From NCBI GenBank assembly GCA_002245135.1, contig NGBS01000890.1:62001-126000 (forward strand): a stretch of DNA of 64,000 bases, in the 5' to 3' direction. The DNA is from Proteromonas lacertae. Its lineage: Eukaryota > Sar > Bigyra > Opalinata > Proteromonadidae. This document shows, piece by piece, positions 23,801-35,300 of this stretch (its first letter is position 1; the number at the start of each line of letters is the position of its first letter). The notes beneath the pieces were generated by a model that had not been told where the DNA came from, made no database searches, and saw only the letters and a list, made by a program, of their open reading frames with translations. A program made the position numbers and the translations under genes.

Positions 23801-24776
23801 ATTCTGATTTGGCATAGTCTCCACTTTGATTTAATCGATCCATTATTCTCCCTTTGAATGTTGTTGAACCTGTTAATACAACTACTCCTCTTATACATTC
23901 TCCTTGAGTTATAATAGTGTCTTGGAACAACATATTCTCTGCATTGAATATATTCAATTGTCTATATTCAGTTGATCTTTTTAAATTAATATCTAATCCT
24001 GTTAATGATGAATGGTTGGTTGTTAATGTATCAGAACATTCTATTATTCTTATATCTGCTGGAATTATTGTTCCTGCTTTCATTCTGATGATTATATCAC
24101 CTGGAACTAATGAAGATCTGTCATATAAATCTATCTTTTTACCTTCTCTTATTACATGGTAGTTTTTATCATTTATTTCTAATTTTTCACTGTCTGTTGT
24201 GAAATAATGCATTTGTTTCTGTGATTCTGTAGCTGTTTTTGTTATTAAGGTAATTGTGTCTTTGTAATAGGATAAAGCAATTGATACAATTTGTATTAAT
24301 AACAATAAAATACCAGATACCAACTATAAAATAAAGAAATTATCAATCAATATACATATGTATAGTTCAATGTTAATCCAAATAATATAAAACATAAACA
24401 ATATGAAAGCAATAAGAAAAAGTTGTGCAATGTGGTGATATTGATAAATAGAATGTGTTTCTTCGATGTTGGTTTTAGCATAGCAGGTAATTCATTTTTA
24501 CCATATGTGTTTAATGCATCTGCATATGCTAATTCTGTTAATCCCTACATATTAGTGTAAAACGATATACTTTATCATAAGAAGTATTTAGATCTTTTAA
24601 TAAACTGTGAAGCGGTTCAGTATGTTGTTTCTACAATATTATAAAATAAATAGACATACAAGAGAGAATTTAACCTGCTGTTGGGCATAATCCTCAAATT
24701 TCTCATCGTCAGATAATTGACCTTGCTTATAGCCATATTTAGAGAAAAATGTAGCTACATCTATGTTACTTGCCAT
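20863..24776 (-). CDS. Na,K-ATPase alpha-like P-type pseudo-ATPase
   Basis: Four exons at the 5' end (MASNIDVATFFSKYGYKQG from 24776, introns near 24675, 24545 and 24325-24390) lead into a full P-type ATPase layout: GLTELAYADALNTYGKNELP, membrane pair, PADIRIIECSDTLTTNHSSLTG, nucleotide-binding KGAPE, and a C-terminal membrane domain like Na,K-ATPase alpha (AQTAVFIAVIMLQICNCWMC). The catalytic signatures are gone. DKTGT reads APITGV (about 23509-23538), so the phosphorylated Asp is Pro. TGES reads TGLD, DPPR reads EPIS, and GDGVND reads GNDVTD. An extra domain of roughly 200 residues sits in the M7-M8 extracellular loop (about 21315-21920). Extra single bases near 23366 and 21322 break the frame. 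It cannot pump by the normal mechanism; a scaffold or sensor role is possible. Confidence 0.85.
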
Positions 24777-24829
24777 TTAAATTCACCTCTATCAGCAAGA
24801 TTTTTAAGTCAACGTATCAAGTGTATTGA

Positions 24830-24848
24830 AAACGAATAAAAATTTTGA
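24830..24848. promoter_or_regulatory. Shared motif between divergent ATPase-like and membrane-protein genes
   Basis: AAAACGAATAAAAATTTTG lies in the 96-bp gap between two divergent starts (24776 minus, 24873 plus). Being single and central, it could serve both genes. Confidence 0.45.
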
Positions 24849-24872
24849 AACATAAATTTCAAAAAAGAAATT

Positions 24873-25735
24873 ATGGATGTAGATGATGATAATGATTCTG
24901 ATCTATACAATCTTGATGATTCTGATGACAATATTGAGTCATATACATTGAATGATGATGTTTGTTGTTGTAGATTTGTTGATTATTCTGGCAATAGTAG
25001 ATCCATATTGTTTGATGTATTCTCTATAATTATATTGCATAGTGGGATGATTTTGATGATGTATGTAGTGATTGTTTAATGTGTACATCGACATTAACAA
25101 ATACTATACAGTATATATATATATATATATATATCATTAGGTTGATTGGGTTGTGCATACAGAGAATTGTAGCTATACATTTACTTATTCCTCTATGTCT
25201 TTTATTTTCTCTAATAATCCTCTTTTATATAAAAGATAACCATCATATGATTATATGGTTTTATCTATCAATATTAATTATATTTATTATCACATTATCC
25301 TGTAGTTTTAATGTAAAAGGTTGGATGTTATTTCCTCTAGTTAATTCTTTAGTTTTACTCTCTTTTCTATTATTATTCGTTGTATATTATAGCAATATGT
25401 TATTATTTATTTTCAACATTATATTATTAATGGTTATTATTGTAATGTCAATTAAGATGTTTTATGAAAAAGATTATCATTTATTGGATGTTAGAAAGAA
25501 TGAAAAATCATGTTTGTTGTGTATGCAAATTAATTATCCTTCTCATTTCCACTCTATTATATATAATAAATGTATTCCAATCAATTCAACCAAACTGTTT
25601 GCTTTGATAATGAGTTTAATACTGATTATGTTGTTTATTAACACATGCATATACAAATTTAGTATAGAGTTAGTATCATCATCAGTAATTATTTGTATAT
25701 CAGTAATAATTGATTTAATAAGATGTTTGTCTTAA
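24873..25735 (+). CDS. Polytopic membrane protein, unknown
   Basis: I do not recognise the family. The start MDVDDDNDSDLYNLDDSD gives an acidic cytosolic tail of about 30 residues with a Cys cluster (DDVCCCRFVDYSG). An intron of about 83 nt (25059-25141, GTATGTAGTG to CATTAG) joins MILMM to LIGLCIQRIVA. The rest is mostly hydrophobic: about seven membrane helices separated by short loops, plus a loop with a pair of Cys (KSCLLCMQINYP). It shares a short divergent promoter region with the pseudo-ATPase, so co-expression is possible. Confidence 0.6.
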
Positions 25736-25832
25736 TCTAACTATTTTTAGAAATATAGTCGTTTTGTAATACTAGTGAGGCTTAATTTATATGAATATAT
25801 TATTAAATTATTACATATTAAAATTTCAAAAA

Positions 25833-27512
25833 ATGAAAAACGTCTTTTTGTTTGTCTTATTAGCTGTTGTTTCGGCAACTATAACAAAATGTGGATTTGA
25901 TCCGAAAGACTTTCCAGTTAAAGTAGTTCCTCTTCAGAAAAACAAAGCTGTTAAAGAATCTGGTGTTTATGAGTCAATAAGATTTCATAAACACATATTT
26001 GATATGCCTACTATACAAAAGACTGTTGAAAGGAGTACAATTGAGACTATTGCAACTGATGTTTTGAATAAAATCCAAAGTTTTCTTAAAGTAGAGAGAA
26101 CAGATTCTATTATTAAAGTACCTGCTAATGCACTTACCAAGATGGACGAAAGGTATCAGTTCCAGAAGAACACACTAATCCTGGTGTTGCTGATACTGAT
26201 TATGTTATTTATTTTACGGAATGGAATTGTGGTGATGGAAGTTCTACAATAGCAACAGCTGGTCCTAAAGCTGCATATGACAACAATAGACCATTTATCG
26301 GAGTTGTTCATTTATGTATTCAAAAAGCTGAATCAATGAAAACTGATAAAGAATATTATGAAGTAGTTGTTTTACATGAAATGATGCATGCAATGGGATT
26401 TGGAACTTTATTCGATCGTTTTCCAGATATGGTGAAAGATACAACTGTAAATGGAAAACCATTTAAACAAATAGTAACACCTAAAGTATTAGCAACAGTA
26501 AAAGAACATTATGGATGTGATTCGATGACTGGTGCTTTATTAGAAAATGATGGAGGTGATGGAACAGCAAATAGTCACTGGGAAAGAACATTGTATAATG
26601 GTGAATTAATGCAAGGATGGATATCATCTACTGAACCAAATGTTTTAACAAATATGACTTTAAGTTGGTTAGAAGATACTGGTTTTTATCAAGTAGATTA
26701 TTCAGTAGCTGAAGAATTGAAATTTGGTAAAAACAGAGGATGTGAAATGACAAATATGAAATGTAAAGATGAAGCAGGAAAAGCAATAGGTGATTTCTGT
26801 GATACTAATGTTGAACAACAATGTAATTATAATTATAAAGGGCAAGGCTATTGCATAGATTCAAAAGCTGTAGATGGTCTTAATTGTCCAGTAGCAACCA
26901 TGTACACAAATGGTTTATGTACAAATCCAGAAAATAATAAAAGTCCAGAGAATGATTATGGATTTGGAAGAGTATATTTTATCATTATTTATTATGTAGT
27001 TTTATGGAGTAAATGGATTTTGTCAAAATAACGAAGATTTCCTTCTATCAACAGTTACATCAAAAGATAAGATTACTAATGTGTGTACAAAGATCCAATG
27101 TCCACCATCTACTCCCAATGAATATCAAATAGTATTATGTCCATTAAAAGATGGATGTAAAAAAGATAGTGATTATAAAATTGGTACATGTAAGAATGAA
27201 GGTGAAAAAATAACAGTTGATGGTTATAAAGGAACTATTACTTGTGTTAAAAGAGATTATGTATGTTCAGCTAGTAATGGATATGATAGTAGTGTTCCTA
27301 TAATCGATGGTGGTAAAGATGATCCAATTCCTTCATCCACAACATCTCCAACAACAACCACAAAAACAGATGGAGGAGATGATGGTGATGATGACAGTCA
27401 TACTAGCAAAGATGATGATAGTCATACTAACAAAGATGGTGATAATAATAATGTAAGTAATATGTATGTGATTTGTAGTATGTTACTATTCATCGCATTG
27501 ACATTATTCTGA
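25833..27512 (+). CDS. Leishmanolysin-like (M8) surface metalloprotease
   Basis: MKNVFLFVLLAVVSA is a signal peptide; the upstream in-frame ATG at 25791 would spoil it. The zinc motif HEMMH (26375-26389) sits in VVLHEMMHAMGFGT. The third M8 ligand is in SHWERTLYNGELM, followed by LSWLEDTGFYQVDY. GVADTDYVIYF is the family signature before the active site. An intron of 28 nt (about 26971-26998) splits the Cys-rich domain. A Thr/Asp-rich stalk then leads to a hydrophobic C terminus (YVICSMLLFIALTLF), suggesting a GPI or membrane anchor. The frame must shift by -1/+2 near 26160. In parasites this family cleaves host and surface proteins; here the substrate is unknown. The stop is TGA. Confidence 0.85.
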
Positions 27513-27560
27513 ATATGATGATAATAATATTATCTTATGAATTATTGATAATGTTGTTTT

Positions 27561-28030
27561 TTGATAATATTTTTCATAAAATATTTTAAAACGGACAAAA
27601 AATGAAATTTATCTTTTTGTTTTTTATCGTCTATTTGACAAATACTGAACTTGTGACAAACAAAACTGTTGAGATTTATTATGATACACTTGGTGAAGCA
27701 TATATAAACTACGAGAAAGGTTATATTAACAGAATAGTGAATGAAGAACAATTTCCTTTATCTAGTGGTTATGGCAGAGTTACTTTTGAGATAAATAATC
27801 ACAATATAAAATTATTAGAATATAAAGCCACAGAATTCAGTTCAAAGAAGTGAAGATTGTTATTCACCAATGTTTATTAAAACTATCTATATAGGAATAT
27901 TTCGAGGAGCAAATCGAAAAGATCCAAGTAAATGTAGTTCAATCGAAAAAGCAAAAGAGTATATAAGATATACTGAATTAAGTATGAGATTATGGTCAGG
28001 AAATCAAATTCGAATAGCTCAGAATGATGA
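27561..28030 (+). repeat. Copy 1 of a 470-bp direct repeat (5' end of the metzincin gene)
   Basis: The segment is repeated at 31839-32313 with about 99% identity over promoter, signal peptide and the first 140 codons. The visible differences are a 6-nt gap plus one extra C near 27827 and at least two substitutions. Confidence 0.9.
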
Positions 28031-30462
28031 TGATTTATATATCAGTTCAAGTTGTTTAGTAATAGATGAAAATACATATGTAAAAGCTAATATTGGTGAA
28101 ATTAATAATTCTCTTTATAATGAAGCTAAAAAGAATGACACAATTCCAGATATAGCTGTAAAATGGTTTATTACAGATGATTTTCCAGGTTATTGGATGG
28201 GTTTAGCTACTGTAGGTAGTCCTACTTTAGTTACTACTAGAAGTTCAAATGTTTGGTTGACATGTAAATACAATCCCTCAGAAGAAGATCCAAATAATAA
28301 AAAACTACAAATACTAATTCATCAATTTGGTCATAATTGTGGTTTTCATCATGCAGCTAGACAAGATCAGCCATCAACTGGAACATTTACAACATTTAAA
28401 ATAGTTGAAAATGAAGATGATTGTGCAAATATAATGAGTAATTGTGGTAATTGGTATAATCCAATAAATGTATATCAATACTATTATACAATTGTTGGAA
28501 AGAAGCCAGAACCATGGTTATTCAAAGATATTGAAGTAGGAATTCATAAATATCGAATATATGCAATTGATCATCCTTATACAAGACATTATTTAGGTAC
28601 AAACAAAGCATTTCATGAAGATTCTGAAGTAATCGATGGAATTCCATTTAAATATAACTGTATATCAATAAAAATTCCAGTGAATGTGAATTTAACAAGT
28701 AAATATGCAGGAGATATAGATACAAGTGAACCAATAATATTAGAATACAGAGGTAATACAAAAGGTCAAGAAGGAGCAAAAGATTTTGGTATAAGAATTA
28801 TATATGGAAATACTCAAAAAAGTAATTTATTTATGGCAAATTCTGATGGTTTAAAATCTTGGAAAGATAGTGAAATACCATTAGGAGTTGATTATTATCC
28901 ATGCGATTTTGATGTTGGTAGTTTAAGAATTCGAATAACAAAAATTCATAAAGGAATATTAAAAGAAATATTGGAAGAAGAAATAATAAAAGAAGATGTT
29001 CGAAATTATGATGAATCAAGTTATGCTGAATTAGAGATTGAATTTAATCCTAATATAAAACCAATAATTCCCTCTCCTCCAAGTGGTTTACCCTCTTTGA
29101 AATTCTCTCCTAGTTTCTTCAATTGTCATAAGAATGGTGAAAAAGGATATATTTGCTCAAAATCTTCTACATCAAGTGGATGGTATTATTTTATAAATGA
29201 TGGTAATAGAAATAAGAGCGTACCTAGAGTTTATGTAGGTAGAAATGTAATAGGAAGGAATATTCTTAGATCCTATAATGGTGGGGATAGTTCATACTCT
29301 GATTTATGTTATGGTGATGATGGTGGTAAATGTATAAGTATAAGCGTGACAAATGAGTTTTATGAAAGTACTGTAAAAGTCTATCAGAATGCAAATGTCA
29401 CTATAGACATATCAGATCACGTAGTTCAATCCGAAGAGTTTAAAAATGTGAATTTGATATATGGAAATATAGTTGATATTTCCAGAAGATTCATTTTCCA
29501 GTTTTATAACTGACTTATTTGGAAATAAGAAAGATATAACAATAATTAATAATACATTTGCTATGATATTTCCATCATTAGAAATTGATGGATTTGCTGA
29601 AGGAGCAGTAGTAATAGAAAGTCAATATAATCAAATAGAACATTATAAAAGTTTTACAGTTTATAATCCTGTAAATGCAAATCGAGTAGCATTTGGATAT
29701 AATGATGAAAATGAAATCGAATTATCTCCAGCTGTAATACCTGGTGATGGATATTATAGCACAACTACGATGTTATTCTCAAAAAGTTTAAAAGCTGATG
29801 AATGGTATTATTATCCAATATTATATTTGAGTGAAAAAGATTATGTATTAATTGATTTTAAAGGAATGATTCCAACGAATTTAATAATGACAATCGAAAG
29901 TGATATGGGTGAATATATAAAAGAATTGAATGATTTAAGTGGATATGTAAATATTTCTTATAAACTAACATATAGAGAAGTGAATAAATATACAGGAGGT
30001 TGGTGTGAAATAGATCGAATAAAATTCAACCAAGAAATTGAAATTCAAAATATTCGACCAGTATATCGTAATGCAATAGGAAATCAAATGATGGATGTGG
30101 ATGGTAAAAAAGATAGTTTTAACTATAATGGATATAGATACTCCGTAGAATCTCCAAAAGTTGAAAAATATTATATTTACAATAAAGTAAAAATTGAGAT
30201 AGACTCTCGAGAATATTCATTTGATACTCCAACAACAGTAATAAAATTAAATGAACTGCCTAGTTCTGCTTCTTCTGACTATGATACTTCTTCTCCCACA
30301 GATTCCAATGATTCTGATGATAGTTCAGATGCGAAGGTAATAATAATTGGAGTTGCAGTTGGTGGTGTTGTAGTTGTTTTATTGGTGGTATGTTTAGTAG
30401 TATATTTGCTATGTAGATTTAAGAATGCAAATAAAAAGCAAGGTAAAGAAACTGCTTTATAA
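27602..30462 (+). CDS. Gametolysin-like metzincin with Glu-to-Gln active site, membrane-anchored
   Basis: MKFIFLFFIVYLTNTELVT is a signal peptide. At 28320-28352 HQFGHNCGFH matches the metzincin zinc motif HExxHxxGxxH with all three His but Gln for the catalytic Glu; CANIMSNCGNW could be the Met-turn. This spacing and HHAAR recall peptidase family M11 (gametolysin), but the assignment is tentative. Beta-rich domains follow, then a Ser/Asp linker, a membrane helix (VIIIGVAVGGVVVVLLVVCL) and a short basic tail. A +1 base near 27827 (absent from the duplicate at 31839) and another near 29472 interrupt the frame. AAAACGG lies 11 nt before the ATG. It may bind rather than cut, or may be a slow enzyme. 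Confidence 0.75.
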
Positions 30463-30489
30463 ATTTACAATTTAAATGTAATGTTATTG

Positions 30490-31477
30490 TTATTTATTTT
30501 TGTTGTATAAATAAGCAGCCATTGCAGGTGGTACAGGATGTAAAGCAATATACCTTTTCATGCTCATATCAGTGGTTATACTCATCCATGCTTCCATATA
30601 TTCATGTCCTATATTCCATATCCTCAAAATGTCTTATTATGTCTCATATACTGCTGAATCATGTTCCGTTATAAACGTCATCACATTTACGAGCTATTTG
30701 TGATTCGCCTGTGCTATCTATAAACTCTATAAAACGACGAGAAAAAATGTTAAAGCATCCTTCAGGATATATTACATGTCTTTTGTCCTTCTCTTCATAT
30801 ACATGTTTAATTTGAGCAATAACATCATATTCTGATTGTATAAAAGGAAGTATTCTTTGAGGAAAGAACAACACATCAGAATTTACTCTTATTAAATATT
30901 TCATGCTTTTAAATGTTTTATAAGCATAATTGTATGATGACATCATTAAATGGAATATGTTAAAATATGAATTTCGAAAATTGAAGATAAGCAAATCACC
31001 ATATTTTTTCGATTCTTCTTTCAAAAATTCATTTTTATAGTTTTTATTAGTTGACAATCCTGTAATGAATATATAGGCGATTGAATATACGCCTACTTGT
31101 TTTATCTTCTTGTATGTTTGCCTTACTACTATTCTTGATTCAAGTTCTGAGGCACCAACAGGTATAACAATTACAATTTGAGTGTCAATAGAGACATCTG
31201 GTTCTATATAAACTTTCTGAGGACCATAATACATACTAATGAAGAATTTTTTATCATTTGATGGAGGATATAAGTCTTTTGATTTAAATTTACATAAATT
31301 TAGCGGTAATATACTACTACATAGCTTAACCTTCTGAATTTGAGAAGCTAATATTTTATTGGTTATAGATTCTATTTCGTCAAAATTATTTATCAACACT
31401 GTAGATGAGTATGTGATAAATATAAAAATTCCACTAAATAACACTAATGTTGCTGCAAAAAAGAATAGAAACTTCAG
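30490..31477 (-). CDS. GT31-type beta-1,3-glycosyltransferase
   Basis: A hydrophobic N-terminal anchor (FLFFFAATLVLFSGIFIFIT) fits a type II Golgi enzyme. The body follows the beta-1,3-galactosyltransferase pattern: ESRIVVRQTYKKI (RxxIRxTW-like), KYGDLLIFNFRNSYFN, KYLIRVNSDVLFF (the DxD position reads NSD) and EGCFNIFSRRFIEF. The reading then meets TGA at 30659-30661, but the same frame plus a 19-nt intron (about 30628-30646) continues as ILRIWNIGHEYMEAWMS to TAA at 30490. The first exon is not found: no ATG precedes the anchor in frame, and the coding part starts just after a CAGTAG acceptor. The gene is tail-to-tail with the metzincin gene. Confidence 0.65.
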
Positions 31478-31838
31478 CTACTGTGGGGTTTGAAAAATGC
31501 CAAAAAATGTTTTGTGATTTGAATATGTTCAACAATAGTTACATACAAACACACCAATCTATAAAATACTTTAAGTGTTATAAAATACCTTGCAATGAAT
31601 GATATATGTATATTCTAATATAATAAAAATGTGTAAACGAATAATTTTAAAAAAGAGACAAGTGGTTTATATAAAACACAATTGTATATCTGGTAAGTAT
31701 TTCATTTGTTGTGTATAAAACATATACTTCAGTATATTTAAAAACTTTCACTTCATTAACATACTATTTTGCCACATATTGTTATTAATTACGTTATTTT
31801 TATTATAATTTAGTAGTGTACATAAAACACTCGATTTG
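31478..31838. other. Intergenic, possible 5' exon of the GT31 gene
   Basis: The stretch should hold the missing start of the minus-strand GT31 gene. Candidate splice signals (CACAGTAG and several GTATTT donors on the minus strand) are present, but no convincing signal-anchor exon with ATG could be chosen. Confidence 0.3.
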
Positions 31839-32329
31839 TTGATAATATTTTTCATAAAATATTTTAAAACGGACAAAAAATGAAATTTATCTTTTTGTTT
31901 TTTATCGTCTATTTGACAAATACTGAACTTGTGACAAACAAAACTGTTGAGATTTATTATGATACACTTGGTGAAGCATATATAAACTACGAGAAAGGTT
32001 ATATTAACAGAATAGTGAATGAAGAACAATTTCCTTTATCTAGTGGTTATGGCAGAGTTACTTTTGAGATAAATAATCACAATATAAAATTATTAGAATA
32101 TAAACCTAAAGCACAGAATTCAGTCCAAAGAAGTGAAGATTGTTATTCACCAATGTTTATTAAAACTATCTATATAGGAATATTTCGTGGAGCAAATCGA
32201 AAAGATCCAAGTAAATGTAGTTCAATCGAAAAAGCAAAAGAGTATATAAGATATACTGAATTAAGTATGAGATTATGGTCAGGAAATCAAATTCGAATAG
32301 CTCAGAATGATGAGTTGAATAATAGTTAA
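31839..32329 (+). pseudogene. Truncated duplicate of the metzincin 5' end
   Basis: Copy 2 of the repeat (31839-32313) keeps the CG-core motif, ATG (31880), signal peptide and an uninterrupted frame, then diverges abruptly after AGAATGATGA and stops within six codons (TAA 32327-32329). It would encode a secreted fragment of 149 residues without the zinc motif. Since this copy lacks the extra C seen in copy 1, it shows the ancestral frame at that point. It lies directly upstream of the second M8-like gene. Near identity, including flanking DNA, indicates a recent duplication or gene conversion. Confidence 0.85.
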
Positions 32330-32375
32330 AATTTTTGTGATTTTTTAAAATATATCCGTTTTACTTTTAGATTGA

Positions 32376-35300
32376 ATGAAACTTTTTTTATTTCTGTTCT
32401 TTGAACTATCTTATTCGATAGTTACCCAGTGCAAAGTAATGCAAAATGACAACATTAAGATTGTGCCACTCAACAGAAGAAATGGTAAGAACTTGAAGGG
32501 ATTTAGTGACTATGAGAATATTAGAATTAATTCCTATTATTTCAAGATGGAAAAAATTCAAAACAATAAGACAATCGATTTCAATGCCCTTCTGAAGTCA
32601 TGTGAAGATACTATTTCCTATTTCAAGTCAGTTTTGAAGGTAGTGCCAGAATTCGGCAAATTATACATACAACAGTATTTGTTTATAGGGTTAAAACTGA
32701 GTGTACCAACAAATCATTGTATATTTAAATTAGTTAAGTTTCCATAGATTTTAAAGGATTATCTAACACTGATTTTATGCTATATTTTAGTGAGATGGAT
32801 GAAAAAGATTGTGGAGACGATATAATGGTTGGTAAGACTTATCAATCTGATTACTTCGATAAACACCCTGAAGTAGGTTTAATCCAATTTTGTCCAACCA
32901 AAATAAACTTAAATAATATAAAATATTTCGAAACCATATTGAAAAGAGAAATCCTTCACAGTTTAGGTTTTTCAAGCTCAACGTTTGACTTTTTAAAAAG
33001 TAAATACAAACTAAAGAATGATAATAAATATATACTATCGTCTCCGCTGGTAAAATCAGCAGTTCAACAACATTTTAATTGTGAAAATTTAGAAGGAGCA
33101 TATTTTGAAGATCAAAATGATAATCAAAATGTAGGTGATTTTTGGGAATATACCCTTTATAAAGGAGAAATAATGATTGGAGATATTAAAGAGAATGATA
33201 AAGCAGTGTTAAGTAATTTAACACTTAGTTTATTAGAAGATACAGGATGGTATAAAGTGAATTGGAATTACAATGAGTTTTTGAGTTTTGGTTATAATCA
33301 AGGATGTGATATGGGAAATATGAAATGTACAACGAAAAAGTATGATGGCAATGATAATGATAATGATAATGATTATGTTATTGAACCAGTAGGTGAATAT
33401 TGTTTATTGAATGATGATAATAAACAAATATGTATATATATATATATCATTATATATTTTATATAAATAAATAGGCAGTGTTGATTATAATTCTCTCAGT
33501 TTATGTACTAAGACATCATTATCTAATTGTCCAATAATATCTGATGTAAATAGTGATGAATGTGATAAAGATAGTAAATGCCATAGGAGTTCATTGAGTG
33601 TTGATAATAAGAACTTGGAATTAACTGCCTCTTGTTATAAAATCAAATGTTATAGTAATAAAAGATATTTGGTATATGCTTGTCCTAAAGATAATTGTAT
33701 TAGTGTTGATGATTATAAAGTGAATACATGTAGTAAAGATGGTGATAGAATTAGATTCAGTGGATTTAATGGTGTATTAGTATGTAATGATCCTAAAGAA
33801 ATGTGTGTTAATGGTGATAGTAGTACAACTTCTGAGCCAACAACTGTTAAACCTACAACTACAGAACCTACTACACCAGAACCTACTACAGTTAAACCTA
33901 CAACACCTGAACCTACAGCCATTAAACCAACTACACCAACGACATTTCCACCTACTACACCAGAACCAACAACAACCAATGATAATGCAGAGTTTATCGG
34001 TTTAATGAATCTTAATCAAAAAGTCGTTTATTTTACTAAACCATCCTATCTATTAGATATGAATCATTACAATATAAATGATATAAGAATAAAATTCAAC
34101 AATTTAAAAGGTAAATCAACAACAGATGATAATAAAGTAGAGACAAATGTTACTTTATTATACAGGATAACAGATTCAACAACTGATATTCCAACTATTG
34201 AGTTATTCCCTGATTTTACCAATAGAAAAATAGAAAAAATCAATTTCAATATTATAGTAATAGATGATAGAATAAACAATAGAATCAATCCATTAATATT
34301 GAAGAATAATGGTTTATTCAGATCAATTAATCAATGTTATTTTATAAATATTCATATTAACATTATGACTGATATAACAATAGATAGTTTGAATGGATTA
34401 TTATCAAGTAATATAGAATCAAGTACAATGATGAATGTAGGAATATCATTTAATAATTTAAACATAATATTATACAATAATAACAATGAAAATAATAATT
34501 ATTACGGGTTATTAACCAATAGTATTTCAAATAGTATTTCTACTGAATATTCTGGTTTATATGTTACTGGTAATAAGTTGAAGATAAAGAATAATGACAA
34601 TAATAATAATTATTATTATATAGGAGTATTAATTGGTGTAGCAAAGAATGTGAATTTATCATATTCATTCATTACATTACAAAAGTTAAATATTACAAAT
34701 ACTAATAATAACAATAGAAATAATAATAAATTATTAAGTATTGGTGGATTAATAGGAAATTCAATTAATATTAGAGGAATATTGATATATTATCGATGTT
34801 TCACACTCATCTCGAATGGATTATATATTTATAATAATAATAATAATAATAATGTCTATTATGGTAATTTTGTTGGAAGTGAAAGTATATCAGAATCTTT
34901 ATTATCTTCATCATTGATATATAACACTCAAATATATGAAAGTTGGATTTATTGTAAGATTAGATATATTGATAATACGATATATGGAAGTATCATTGGA
35001 TTAAATATATCCTATTTTGAGATGTATAACACTTATATTAGAGTATATAACATCATAAAACAAACTGAATATATACCAAAGATTGGTTTGTTATTTGGTA
35101 GTATCTATGATATTAACACAATAATTTTGTTTAATAATTATATATCTTATATATATGAAACTGATTTTAATAATGATAATAATAATAATCAAATATCTGA
35201 AGTGTATAACACAAACCAAGACAATAATATAAAAGCATATTTTCAAAGTGTTTATATACTATCAAATGTAGTTAATAATATAGAATCAATATATGGAATA

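Noticed and set aside
26126..26160. A 35-nt intron (GTACCTGC to CGAAAG) to explain the frame change in the first M8 gene
   Set aside because: The paralogue at 32376 has a similar number of coding residues at this place, and the acceptor AAAG is unlike the TAG acceptors used elsewhere; a small indel is likelier.
33713..33979. Val/Gly-rich open frame on the minus strand
   Set aside because: It is the antisense of the EPTT/KPTT stalk repeats of the plus-strand gene and has no independent support.
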